The position numbers and the translations under genes are program-made. A DNA stretch of 64,000 bases, taken from assembly GCA_032622095.1 (NCBI GenBank), contig CP136067.1:52677899-52741898 (forward strand), written 5' to 3'. The notes under the pieces are model-generated. The model was not told where the DNA came from. It did not search any database and saw only the letters and a program-made list of their open reading frames with translations. Of the stretch, positions 23,394-34,615 are shown piece by piece. How positions within the stretch are numbered: position 1 is the stretch's first letter; each line of letters begins with the position of its first letter. The DNA is from Siphonodentalium dalli (Eukaryota > Mollusca > Scaphopoda > Gadilida > Siphonodentaliidae).

Positions 23394-25979
23394 CACACTC
23401 ATGCATGGTTTCATTGTTTGGTTTATTTGGATGAATGCCTTTATAATCGTTTCACGATGTTATCAATGTAACTACACAGTAGAAACCACCGATCTAAATA
23501 AACAAGTGACTGGCGAACTAACCAGATACACGAACAAGATTAACACTAACCAGATACACGAATAAGATTAACACTTACTAAATACACGAATAAGATTAAC
23601 ACTTACCAGATACACGAATAATAGTAACACTTACCAGATACACGAATAAGATTAACCAGATACACGAACAAGATTAACACTTACCAAATACACGAATAAG
23701 ATTAACACTTACCAAATACACGAATAAGATTAACACTTACCAGATACATGAATAAGATTAACACTTACCAGATACACGAATAAGATTAACACTTACCAAA
23801 TACACGAATAAGATTAGCCAGATACACGAACAAGATTAACACTTACCAAATACACGAATAATATTAACACTTACCAGATACACGAATAAGATTAACACTT
23901 ACCAGATACACGAATAAGATTAACCAGATACACGAATAAGATTAACACTTACCAGATACACGAATAAGATTAACCAGATACACGAATAAGATTAACACTT
24001 ACCAGATACACGAATAAGATTAATCAGATACACGAATAAGATTAACTAGTTACACGAATAAGATTAACACTAACCAGATACACGAATAAGATTAACACCC
24101 CTTTGCGTGGATCATAAATCCGCGTATATCACGGAGAGAACCAGCTTGGCCATCGCTATATAGTTTGTAACGCTGATATTTAGAACGTCATATAGTTTGG
24201 TGTGTTTTATTGAAGGGTAGGGCCGTTGGGCACCATGATTCACACTAAATAAAAATAAAACAAACTAAAACTACATTCATTTCTTATATTTATATAGCTC
24301 TAGATCACATTTCCATGTGCATCGGTCGTCAGCGCCGGTGGTATTAACTCAGCTGAATTTATTTTTGAAATATATCTGCAGTTTGGATATTATATTATGC
24401 ACCACTGTAAGTTAGCCCAATATTCTACATATTTACTATCGATCGATTCGTCTGTGGCCGCGCACTAAAAACACGCCCAGTTATTGTATCTATACCACTG
24501 TTAGTTATCTAGGTCAATGAGATGTGACGTTGGTTCGTGTGATTGTGGGTTTTATTTGGGTTATAAAACACATGACCCAATTGACAGTTGACCAATCATC
24601 GAACATGAATTTGTGCAATACACATGTTGTGTAAATATCGAGCTATATGTGTGTCTCGCCGACTTATCCACCGAGCTTGACCGATTAACACACTCATGCA
24701 TGGTTTCATTGTTTGGTTTATTTGGATGAATGCCTTTATAATCGTTTCACGATGTTATCAATGTAACTACACAGTAGAAACCACCGATCTAAATAAACAA
24801 GTGACTGGCGAACTAACCAGATACACGAACAAGATTAACACTAACCAGATACACGAATAAGATTAACACTTACTAAATACACGAATAAGATTAACACTTA
24901 CCAGATACACGAATAATAGTAACACTTACCAGATACACGAATAAGATTAACCAGATACACGAACAAGATTAACACTTACCAAATACACGAATAAGATTAA
25001 CACTTACCAAATACACGAATAAGATTAACACTTACCAGATACATGAATAAGATTAACACTTACCAGATACACGAATAAGATTAACACTTACCAAATACAC
25101 GAATAAGATTAGCCAGATACACGAACAAGATTAACACTTACCAAATACACGAATAATATTAACACTTACCAGATACACGAATAAGATTAACACTTACCAG
25201 ATACACGAATAAGATTAACCAGATACACGAATAAGATTAACACTTACCAGATACACGAATAAGATTAACCAGATACACGAATAAGATTAACACTTACCAG
25301 ATACACGAATAAGATTAATCAGATACACGAATAAGATTAACTAGTTACACGAATAAGATTAACACTAACCAGATACACGAATAAGATTAACACCCCTTTG
25401 CGTGGATCATAAATCCGCGTATATCACGGAGAGAACCAGCTTGGCCATCGCTATATAGTTTGTAACGCTGATATTTAGAACGTCATATAGTTTGGTGTGT
25501 TTTATTGAAGGGTAGGGGCGTTGGGCACCATGATTCACACTAAATAAAAATAAAACAAACTAAAACTACATTCATTTCTTATATTTATATAGCTCTAGAT
25601 CACATTTCCATGTGCATCGGTCGTCAGCGCCGGTGGTATTAACTCAGCTGAATTTATTTTTGAAATATATCTGCAGTTTGGATATTATATTATGCACCAC
25701 TGTAAGTTAGCCCAATATTCTACATATTTACTATCGATCGATTCGTCTGTGGCCGCGCACTAAAAACACGCCCAGTTATTGTATCTATACCACTGTTAGT
25801 TATCTAGGTCAATGAGATGTGACGTTGGTTCGTGTGATTGTGGGTTTTATTTGGGTTATAAAACACATGACCCAATTGACAGTTGACCAATCATCGAACA
25901 TGAATTTGTGCAATACACATGTTGTGTAAATATCGAGCTATATGTGTGTCTCGCCGACTTATCCACCGAGCTTGACCGA
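23394..25979 (+). repeat. Nearly identical 1,295-bp tandem duplication with internal minisatellite
   Basis: Copy 1 (about 23,394-24,684) and copy 2 (about 24,689-25,979) line up at a constant offset of 1,295 bp. The only difference I noticed is GTAGGGCCG versus GTAGGGGCG. The first half of each copy (23,510-24,100 and 24,805-25,395) is a minisatellite of CAGATACACGAATAAGATTA with ACACTTAC spacers (units of about 22 or 30 bp). The second half is unique-looking sequence that recurs, diverged, at 54,230-54,620. It fills most of the intron between the exons at 26,024 and 23,111. It is either very recent or an assembly artefact. Confidence 0.95.
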
Positions 25980-26023
25980 GGCTCCAGATCTGTTGCTAAT
26001 GGTTTCAAACGCAATGTACTCAC

Positions 26024-26133
26024 CTTTAAAATATACTCGCAGTCACTGTCCGATGGGTAACCATTCTCGTCACCAGGGGAGATTATCACAGATGGGTCGT
26101 CTCTTACTCTGTATCTGCCACCGCAGTGCGTAT
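26024..26133 (-). CDS. Protease gene, exon 10: CUB N-terminal half
   Basis: The acceptor is CCAATCCAG (weak tract) and the donor AAG|GTGAGT; the exon is 110 nt, phase 1 in and 0 out. The frame reads THCGGRYRV, then VIISPGDENGYPSDSDCEY and ILK. This is the opening of a CUB domain: CGG, the I-x-SPG-x-x-x-x-YP motif and the second cysteine in the DC-x-Y position. It starts immediately after the end of the 1,295-bp duplication (45 bp of intron between). Confidence 0.9.
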
Positions 26134-26595
26134 CTGGATTGGAGTTGGAAACTTTAACCTCGAGATTTAGCCTCAAATTAGACCCAGTAATTACACTCTT
26201 CTGCCGTATTTTTGGGGATTGATGCAGGTCCATTAGCATAATTGCGATTTACTGATGTGTGAAATTCATATAGAAGCACATTCTTCAGAGATGGTATTTA
26301 TACGTGATTGAAATGTCGCATCAAAACAATGAGACTGGTATTTATTTTGTGCCGCATGCATGTAACTATAAAGGGATTTCTAGTTCTTTGCTCTATAAAG
26401 AGCGTCGTCCTCCCTTCACAGTGGATGGTTGAAAGCTGTTAATCAATCACTTCCGTATATCATTTTGAGGCATTTAATGTCAAGTGGCGAGATGTACGAA
26501 GCTTGTGTATTATACACATGTGTATCCAATGGATATACCCAAGAAAACTCGTTATTTCATTTGTAACTAGAAGACTACGGGCGCCGTTCTTCTAT

Positions 26596-28275
26596 TTATT
26601 ACCTAGTTTATGCTATCACAAAATCGAAGATATGATATCATGAAATTGTAAGCATTTAGTAATATCACATATCCGATTTTATGATATCATAAATTCATTT
26701 TGTGGTATCACTTATTCGAATTTGTGATATCATATATTAATTTTGTGATATATATAAAGTAAAATCCAAGATGGCCACCAATGTGTGATAGCTCACATCT
26801 AGTGGTCACCCAAAGATCAATATGAAGTTTGGTGATGATCGGAAGAGGGTACAGTCTCTATGGTGTGCCTGGGCTAGACGAGGTTGGCGCTGGTTCGAAC
26901 CCCGGCATGGATGAAAATCGGGACCGGTTTTCAAGCTTGATTTGGTTTGAGGAACATCTCAATGTACCATTCCGATCAACACATGGCCATTTCGATAAGA
27001 AATGAGAATTTGTTCACGCAAATATGAAGCAATGAACACTCATACTGAGTCCGTGCCTCCATAACTCTAACATATATATACATATATAAAATCCAAGATG
27101 GGCACCAATGTGTGATAGCTCACATCTAGTGGTCACCCCAAAGATCAATATGAAGTTTGGTGATGATCGGAAGAGGGGTGCAGTCTCTATGGTGTGCCAA
27201 AAGATTTTGACATAATAGTAAGATCCAAGATGGCTGCAGGTGGCCATGTTTTTAAAGGAAATTCGGGGGGGGGGGGAATGATGGGTCCCATCTAGTGGTC
27301 ACCTAAAAGATCCATATGAAGCTTTGTGACGATCGGATGATTGATGTGGTATGTAGGGTGTCACCACCGTGTGCCAAAATATTTAGGCATGCAAAGAGTA
27401 AAATCCAAGATGGCTGCCGGCGGCTATGTTTTTCATCGAAAATTGTTCGATAGCTCCCATTTAGAGGTGATGATAAACATGCCTGTACATTTTCAAAACA
27501 ATTCTCCAATAAATACGGACTGTAGTGGTGAACCGATTTTTTCAAATTTGAAATCCAAGATGGCTGTTGGCGGCCATGTTTTTTAACGAATTTCGGAAAA
27601 AACGATGGCTCCCTCATCTGGAGTTCACCCCGAAGATTGATATAGTTTGAGGACGATCGGGTGAGAGATGTGACCTGTAGGGTGTGCTGATGGAAATTGT
27701 TGACGGAGGGCGGATGTCTGATGGTCCCAACGGACGGTCGGACGACACGGCGCATAGACGGGCGGACGATGGACTCCAACCCATGGCAATAGCTCAACTT
27801 GACTAAGTTGAGGTCAAAATACTATTTATTGATATCACTAAATGCATTTAGTGATATCATAAAATATGTATTGATATCATAAAATGAATATATAATATCA
27901 CAAAATCAAAGTATTGATATAACTAAATACTTACTATTTTGTGATATCATATATTCGATTTTATGATATCTTAAATTAATTCTATGATATCACTAATTCG
28001 AATTAGTGATATCATATATTTATTTTGTGATATCAATATATACTAGTTATTTTATGATTTCACTTATCCGATTTTAAGATATCACAAATTCAAGGATTGA
28101 TTGTGCCGTTCTTCTATTTATTACCTATTTAGTGACATCAGTAATTCATTTTATGATATCACGAAATGAATATATTATATCACAAAATCGAACATATAAT
28201 GATATCATTAAATATCTTATTATATCACAAACTGATTTAAAGATATTTATAATCCCAATTTGTGATATTATACTG
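26596..28275 (+). repeat. GATATC palindrome lattice flanking an AAGATGGC repeat block
   Basis: At 26,596-26,757 and 27,825-28,275 the palindrome TGATATCA or a close variant recurs about every 25-35 bp, separated by AT-rich words such as AAAATCGAAT. The central block (26,757-27,820) holds about five diverged units built on AAAATCCAAGATGGC.GCC, CATGTTTTT, CATCTAGTGGTCACC and GATCGG, the same family as 47,330-47,560. GCCGTTCTTCTATTTATTAC occurs at both 26,583 and 28,104, perhaps marking the ends of lattice units. A tRNA-like B-box (GGTTCGAACCCCGG, 26,893-26,906) lies inside and may be a SINE scrap. Confidence 0.75.
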
Positions 28276-28523
28276 TTGCAAGTACAAGTTATAATACAGA
28301 CAGTTTCAGTTTGACTTCAACTGAAAAGTTAACCGGACCGGGGCGGACCGGAAACTACCGCTGTATGTGGATCGGTCCGAAGTGATTTAAATAGCGACGG
28401 CGGAACTCTCCGTTCCAGAACGGTCCAGTTCGCATTCCCACTATAAGACAGTTGGTACGGTTCGTCAACACGTGCACATGCACGGAGCGTTGTGGCGCTT
28501 GATAAACATTGTGTGTTACTTAC

Positions 28524-28645
28524 CAAAGTCCTTGACACAAATATACCCTGTTGTGTCGCTGTGGTCACATGTTTTGAAAATCACATCAAGGCCGTCAGAA
28601 ACAGCGCACTGTGGAAACATTTCCACGGAAACGGACAGGATCCCT
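28524..28645 (-). CDS. Protease gene, exon 9: CTLD C-terminal part
   Basis: The acceptor is strong (GGCTGTGTCTTCTTCAG) and the donor is TTTG|GTAAGT; the exon is 122 nt, phase 2 in and 1 out. It reads GILSVSVEMFPQCAVSDGLD, then VIFKTCDHSDTTGYICVKDF. The pattern CAV ... TCD ... YIC-x-K is the canonical end of a C-type-lectin-like domain. The usual W-(N)-D before the third cysteine is replaced by VIFK, so the classical calcium/sugar site is not preserved. The exon joins 33,429 on one side and 26,133 on the other in frame. Confidence 0.9.
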
Positions 28646-28728
28646 CTGAAGAAGACACAGCCGATAATTAGTTGAGTGGCCAAATAAAAAAGGGCATTAA
28701 TTGCGAATTTACATCCATATTAACTATT

Positions 28729-28876
28729 AAAAGAGTATCAAAATCTAAGGTGGCGTCCAATATGGCGGCCAATTTAAATTTTAGATACAGATGAATATCT
28801 TTAAAAGAGTATCAAAATCTAAGGTGGCGTCCAATATGGCGGCCAATTTAAATTTTAGATACAGATGAATATCTTA
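28729..28876 (+). repeat. Two tandem copies of a 74-bp AAGGTGGCGTCC repeat
   Basis: The segment AAAAGAGTATCAAAATCTAAGG ... GATGAATATCTT occurs twice head to tail with almost no change. It contains CAATATGGCGGCC, akin to the AAGATGGC family nearby. Non-coding. Confidence 0.9.
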
Positions 28877-29018
28877 CGTGGGCGTGACAGATAGTTTTAG
28901 ATTCACCAAGAATCAACATAATCACGTTTTTTTCAGTCGCTATGATGTCACGCCGTCTGTTTGAGGAACCACACTCTCGCAAAAAAATATTCAAGATAAA
29001 TGAACGCTATATATATAA

Positions 29019-32000
29019 CTAGAAGGTGACCCGACTTCGTCCGGGCTTTGGCCTTGAATTGACTATTTTGAAGGTCAAGGTCAAGTGGGGTCACGATTTC
29101 ACCAGTCCAAAAAACTGCCCGGACAAAAGTAACCGACAAACATGCCCGTCGAAATCCATCCGGTTTTACCCGATTTGACCTTAAATTGATCATTTTGAAG
29201 GTCGAGGTCAGGTCGGGGTCACGACTCTACCCGTCCAAAACACTCAGTGGACAAAAGTAACCCTATGTATCAACTTTCGTGGAAATCCCATCAAAATTCG
29301 CGATTTGACCTTGAAATGACCAGATTTCAAGGTCAAGGTCACGTTGCATGGGCAAATGAATAGGCCTATGCCACTTCCCGGCCGAAAATACCCCCACATA
29401 CCAAGTTTCATCGAAATCCCGTGATATTCGGGCGTTTGACCTTGAAATGCCCCGATTTCAAGGGCAATGTCACGTCGCACGGGCAAATTAATAGGTTTAT
29501 GCCACTCCCGGCAGAAGGTACCCCCACATACCAAGTTTCATCGAAATCCCTTGATATTCGGGGGTTTGACCTTGATATAACCCGATTTCAAGGTCAAGGT
29601 CACGTCGCACGGACAAATTAATATGCCTATGCCACCCCCGGCCGAAAATACCCCCACATACCAAGTTTCATCGAAATCGGCTTGGCCGTGTTCGAGTTCA
29701 TCGCGAACACACAGACAGACAAACACACAGACAGATCTTCCAAAATATATAATAGACTAGAAGGTGACCCGACTTCGTCCGGGCTTTGACCTTGAATTGT
29801 CCATTTTGAAGGTCAATGTCAAGTGGGGTCACGATTTGACCAGTCCAAAACACTGCCCGGACAAAAGTACCCGACAAACGTGCCCGTCGAAATCCATCCG
29901 GTTTTACCCGATTTGACCTTGAATTGATCATTTTGAAGGTCAAGGTCAGGTCGGGGGTCACGATTTGACCCATCCAAAACACTCAGTGAACAAAAGTAAC
30001 CCTATGTATAAAATTTCGTTGAAATCCCATCAAAATTGGCGATTTGACCTTGAATTGATCCGATTTCAAGGTCAAGGTCACGTCACACGGGCAAATGAAT
30101 ATGCTTATGAGACTCCCCATAGGAAAGTACCCCCACATACCAAGTTTCATCGAAATCCCGTGATATTCTGGCGTTTGACCTTGAAATGACCCGATGTCAA
30201 GGTCAAGTTCACGTTGCGCGGGCAAATTAATAGGCCTATGCCACTCCGCGGCCGAAATTTCCACCACATACCAAGTTTCATCGAAATCCCTTGATATTCG
30301 GGCGCTTGACCTTGAAATTACCCGATTTCAAGGTCACGTCGCACGGGAAAATTAATAGACCTATGCCAGTTCCCGGCCGAAAATACCCCCACATACCAAG
30401 TTTCATCGAAATCGGCTCGGCCGTTTTCGAGTCCATCACGAACACACACAGACACACAGACAGACAGATCTTCCAAAATATATAATAGACTAGAAGGTGA
30501 CCCGACTTCGTCCGGGCTTGGACCTTTAATTGTCCATTTTGAAGGTCAAGGTCAAGTGGGGTCACGATTTGACCAGTCCAAAACACTGCCCGGACAAAAG
30601 TACCCGACAAACGTGCCCGTCGAATCCATCCGGTTTTACCCGATTTGACCTTGAATTGATCATTTTGAAGGTCAAGGTCAGGTCGGGGTCACGATATGAC
30701 CCGTCCAAAACAATCAGTGGACAAAAGTAACCCCACGTATCAAATTTCGTCGAAATCCCATCAAAATTGGCGATTTGACCTTGAAGTTACCCGAGTTCAA
30801 GGTCAAGGTCACGTCGCACGGGCAAATGAATATGCTTATGAGACTCCCCATACGAAAGGACCCCCACATACCAAGTTTCATCGAAATCCCGTGATATTCA
30901 GGCGTTTGACATTGAAATGACCCGATTCAAGGTCAAGGTCACGTCGCACGGGCAAATTAATAGGCCTATGTCACTCCCCGGCCGAACGTATCCCCACATA
31001 CCAAGTTTCATCGAAATCCCGTGATATTCGGGCGTTTGACCTTGAACTGACCCGATTTCAAGGTCACGTCGCACGGACAAATTAATAGGCCCATGCCACC
31101 CCACGGCCGAAAATACCCCCACATACCAAGTTTCATCGAAATCGGGTCGGCCGTTTTCGAGTTCATCGCGAACACACACACAGACACACACACACACACA
31201 CATCTTCCAAAATATATAATAGACTAGAAGGTGACCCGACTTCGTGCGGGCTTTGACCTTGAATTGTCCATTTTGAAGGTCAAGGTCAAGTGGGGTCACG
31301 ATTTGACCAGTCCAAAACACTGCCCGGACAAAGTACCCGACAAACGTGCCCGTCGAAATCCATCCGGTTTTACCAGATTTGACCTCGAATTGATCATTTT
31401 GAAGGTCAAGGTGAGGTCGGTCTCACGATATGACCCGTCCAAAACACACAGTGGACAACAGTAACCCCATGTATCAAATTTCGTCGAAATCCCATCAAAA
31501 TTGGCGATTTGACCTTGAATTGACCCGATTTCAAGGTCAAGGTCACGTCGCACGGGCAAATGAATATGCTTATGAGACTCCCCGTACGAATGCACCCCCA
31601 CATACCAAGTTTCATCGAAATCCCGTGATATTCGGGCGTTTGACCTTGAAATTACCCGATTTCAAGGTCAATGTGACGTCGCACGGGCAAATTAATAGGC
31701 CTATGCCAGTTCCCGGCCGAAAATACACCCACATACCAAGTTTCATCGAAATCGGTTCGGCCGTTTTCGACTCCATCGCGAACACACAGACAGACAGACA
31801 CACAGACAGATCTTCCAAAATATATAATAGACTAGAAGGTGACCCGACTTCGTCCGGGCTATTCAAAAACCAAATTTCAAGTCGATAGCTCCACCCGTTT
31901 CCGAGATCTGGTCTGCGCATGCGGATAAAATTCGTATCCGGGGCAAGATACATACACATACCAAATTCCAAGTCGATAGCTCCACCCGTTTCCGAGATAT

Positions 32001-32522
32001 ATAGCACAATGTCATTTGCGGATACCTCGGCCGGTGATGAGTTAACGCGACATCGGCCGGTTAAGAGTTAACGCGATCACGTCACGATCTGTTGATGGCG
32101 TAATATATTTACGCAATGTTTTTCGATGAGCGAAGCATGGTCCTGTGTTCTTCCCGATAATTAAGGTAGAAACTTTAAACGTACACAGGCGTGTGATACA
32201 TCATTGGAAAGATGAAGCGCCACAGATTCTAACCGTGAGACTGGCAATTTATTATTCGCGCTATATCGAATCGATTTGTGAGCACCGAACTGAAATATAT
32301 TAGCGCAAAACGGCGTAAAAACAGATTTGACCTCGGCACGTGAAAAGTTGAGCTCGGATCTGAGAATTAATAGGCCTATGCCCGTTCCCGGTCGAAAATA
32401 CCACCACATACCAAGTTTCATCGAAATCGGCTCGGTCGTTTTCGAGTTCATCGCGAACACACAGACCACACACACCCTCACACACACACACACACACAGA
32501 TCTTCCAAAATATATAATAGAT
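29019..32522 (+). repeat. Head-to-tail array of five CTAGAAGGTGACCCG elements
   Basis: Elements start at 29,019, 29,757, 30,490, 31,224 and 31,832, each opening CTAGAAGGTGACCCGACTTC and closing CTTCCAAAATATATAATAGA, so successive members are 738, 733, 734, 608 and 691 bp. Each of the first four is itself built from about 130-bp subunits with TTTGACCTTGAAAT, ATTTCAAGGTCAAGGTCACG, GGGCAAAT.AATA.GCCTATGCC, CCCCCACATACCAAGTTTCA and TCGAAATCCC. The fifth has a different interior matching the solo copy at 11.4 kb. Long open frames in the array are by-products of the repeat. The array lies in the intron between the second and third CTLD exons. Confidence 0.93.
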
Positions 32523-33041
32523 AAAACACGACTTGAATTTCGGTTTGTCCGATTCGCTCACGAGGTGATTTGATGAATTGTCCCCGGCTTCAGTTCGAAC
32601 TTTGTCTCATCTATGAGGTTGGTATCCATTTCGTGACCACAACGGTCATAGACGACAGTGTCGTTTATGGATCAAAACGGTCGAGAACGACCAAAACAAA
32701 TAATGGCGCTGTATATCAGAAAATTTACATTATGAAATTTGCGGTTTCACAAAAATTCCACTATTAATTCTCAATAAGTATCGAATTAAACAACAATATT
32801 ATTTTCTCGTATTATAAATTTAAATACTAACACACCAGGCAATCCGAGAAAAAAAAATCGTATGACATAGCATTAGTTGGTGACGTCACCAAGAAAACTG
32901 CGAAGGTTATGTCAAGGTCGATGTGTCCCCGAGGTCACAAGTTTCAGAAACCTGTAAGCCACGTGGTGTTTGTTTTTTAAGATTAATATCTTGCTACTGA
33001 CACGAGGACAACATGTTTCTGCAAGAGCCCACACTTCAGTA

Positions 33042-33106
33042 ATGACTTCTCTCCGATTTATATTGAGCCAAGCGAACCGCAAATTGTCCGAAAAAGTGAT
33101 AGCAGG
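33042..33106 (+). CDS. Possible first coding exon, plus strand
   Basis: An ATG opens a 65-nt frame, MTSLRFILSQANRKLSEKVI, that runs into GCAGG|GTGAGT, a consensus donor. The basic, hydroxylated, acid-poor N-terminus resembles a mitochondrial presequence. It lies on the opposite strand inside a protease-gene intron. No second exon was found, so this is a weak candidate. Confidence 0.18.
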
Positions 33107-33428
33107 GTGAGTGTTTACGGAACAGAATGTCGTTCTGCAAGGGTTACAAATGCATCTTATCCCTTTCTATACTGAATGGATTCTCCCATTTAGTTATAAA
33201 CATTGGATTGGTCTATTATTCATTTAGTGGGGTGGTCAGGTAATAAAAGCAGATGACAGAGGGTATAATTGCGCACACGAATTTTTACTCGGTTTGTAGA
33301 CATTTTCACTTCGTTTCACTGGGAACTGTATAAAACTTCGGGCCCATGGTCCAATTTAAACTCCGTTTCTGGAACACAAACACATAATACTATGTTCATA
33401 TTGGAACTGAACATTTTGATATACATAC

Positions 33429-33568
33429 TGTCCATTGAGCTGGTGTTCACTGAATATAGAGTTATCCACCCATCGCGGAACTTCATCCGGCAGCTTTTTC
33501 AATCCAATCCAGAAGTTTTGTGAGTCGGATATTCGAGTCATCTCTTTTATTTTCTTCATCGTCCAGGC
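33429..33568 (-). CDS. Protease gene, exon 8: CTLD middle
   Basis: The acceptor is TTTGTCTTCTCAACACACACAG and the donor CA|GTATGT; the exon is 140 nt, phase 0 in and 2 out. It reads AWTMKKIKEMTRISDSQNFW, then IGLKKLPDEVPRWVDNSIF and SEHQLNG. The FWIGL ... RWVDNS pattern is the hallmark core of C-type-lectin-like domains. The EPN/QPD sugar-specificity motif is not present where it is expected (SEHQLNGQG). The leading A follows the L that ends the previous exon, giving the usual LA pair. Confidence 0.9.
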
Positions 33569-33679
33569 CTGTGTGTGTTGAGAAGACAAAGCATAAATAG
33601 TCAAAACCCAAGGTATCCAACTGCGAAGTTCAAGGTTGGATTTGTGTGCCCTATAATTTATGAAACGTCCAAATTTGGA

Positions 33680-33905
33680 TCTGAAAACAAAATCACGGAT
33701 CTTCAGTTAACCTGTTCTTTATAAAATACTCATAGTTCTCTTGGACATGTTCAGATAACAAGTTCATCAAACGACTATTGAATTTATTATCTGAACATTT
33801 CCCACCAATGATTATGAATAATTCTGCACTTGTATTATCGTTTCGTGCGTCTGTCGTCTGCTCAGAGTTGTTGAACACACGTCCAAATGAATAATAGACC
33901 ATTCC
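33680..33905 (-). other. Coding-like repeat in an intron
   Basis: The minus strand has a frame including FIIIGGKCSDNKFNSRLMN and LLSEHVQENYEYFIKNRL that reads like protein but lacks convincing splice sites. Part of it matches a decayed copy on the plus strand near 6,075-6,180. It is more likely a fragment of a dispersed element or retrocopied gene than an exon of the protease gene, whose CTLD phases close without it. Confidence 0.3.
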
Positions 33906-34004
33906 GGTATATATATTTGTATCTGGGTGGGATAATCCATTTAGTAAAGAAAGGGTTAATGAAGGTTGAGTTTAGTGACTAGGCCTTAACACGATGCTAA
34001 AGAT

Positions 34005-34425
34005 GTATAATCCGATTAAGAGCCCATCAGTTTATAATCCGATTAAGAGCCCATCAGTTACTATTTCTTTGGATTCGCGGGTAAAAAATATTTGATTCGA
34101 GTCGAGGAAGATCAGAGTTATTAGATATCGATTTTAGAAATTTATCGATTTTTCGAGACTTATTAGTGGCCCAGTAAAAAGTCGACGAGCCGACGGTCTC
34201 GACCAAACTGCGGATGAAGAATGTTAACTCTAAAATCAAGAGGCTTTGTGTTGATAATAAGGCAAAATTTTGTCGAACAATATGTTGATAAATAACACGG
34301 TTCGGGCAATTTTATACTATATTCGACAGTGGTTAGCATTATTTTTAGGCAATTAATCGATTATGATAACTAAAGCGACATTTCTAAAAATGTTGTTGTT
34401 GTTGTTGGAATCTGATTGAGTACCT
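34005..34425 (+). mobile_element. (TTG)n-tailed dispersed repeat, copy 1
   Basis: The element runs from TATAATCCGATTAAGAGCCC (a 29-bp head here duplicated in tandem) through GGGTAAAAAATATTTGATTC, GAGTCGAGGAA, CGAGCCGACGGTCTCG and GATAACTAAAGCGACATTTC to (TTG)4. Related copies are at 47,848-48,075 (3' truncated) and 61,910-62,345. A microsatellite-tailed 3' end suggests a SINE or a LINE 3' end, but no RNA polymerase III boxes were found. Confidence 0.7.
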
Positions 34426-34483
34426 TTAATAATTTTAATGATGGACGAGGAATTGCCACAGAGAAGGTATAGTACGACAAGCA

Positions 34484-34615
34484 CACGGAAACCACTAACA
34501 CTCGATACACAACGAACATACCAGATACCCGAGTTAGGTGACCATCCTTCACGGAAACCACTAACACTCGATACACAACGAACATACCAGATACCCGAGT
34601 TAGGTGACCATCCTT
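34484..34615 (+). repeat. Two perfect tandem copies of a 66-bp unit
   Basis: The unit CACGGAAACCACTAACACTC ... GTTAGGTGACCATCCTT is present twice without visible change. No function is apparent. Confidence 0.92.

Noticed and set aside
23394-25979. Minisatellite as a CRISPR-like array
   Set aside because: Spacers are not unique, unit length varies by dropping a fixed word, and the setting is an animal intron. It is an ordinary minisatellite.
26880-26915. GGTTCGAACCCCGG as a possible tRNA gene
   Set aside because: Only a B-box-like T-arm is present; no acceptor stem, A-box or anticodon arm can be folded around it. Probably a SINE scrap.
29019-32522. Several 90-150 codon frames on both strands in the CTAGAAGG array
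   Set aside because: They follow the repeat period, exist in several frames on both strands and share no codon signature, so they come from the repeat rather than from selection for protein.
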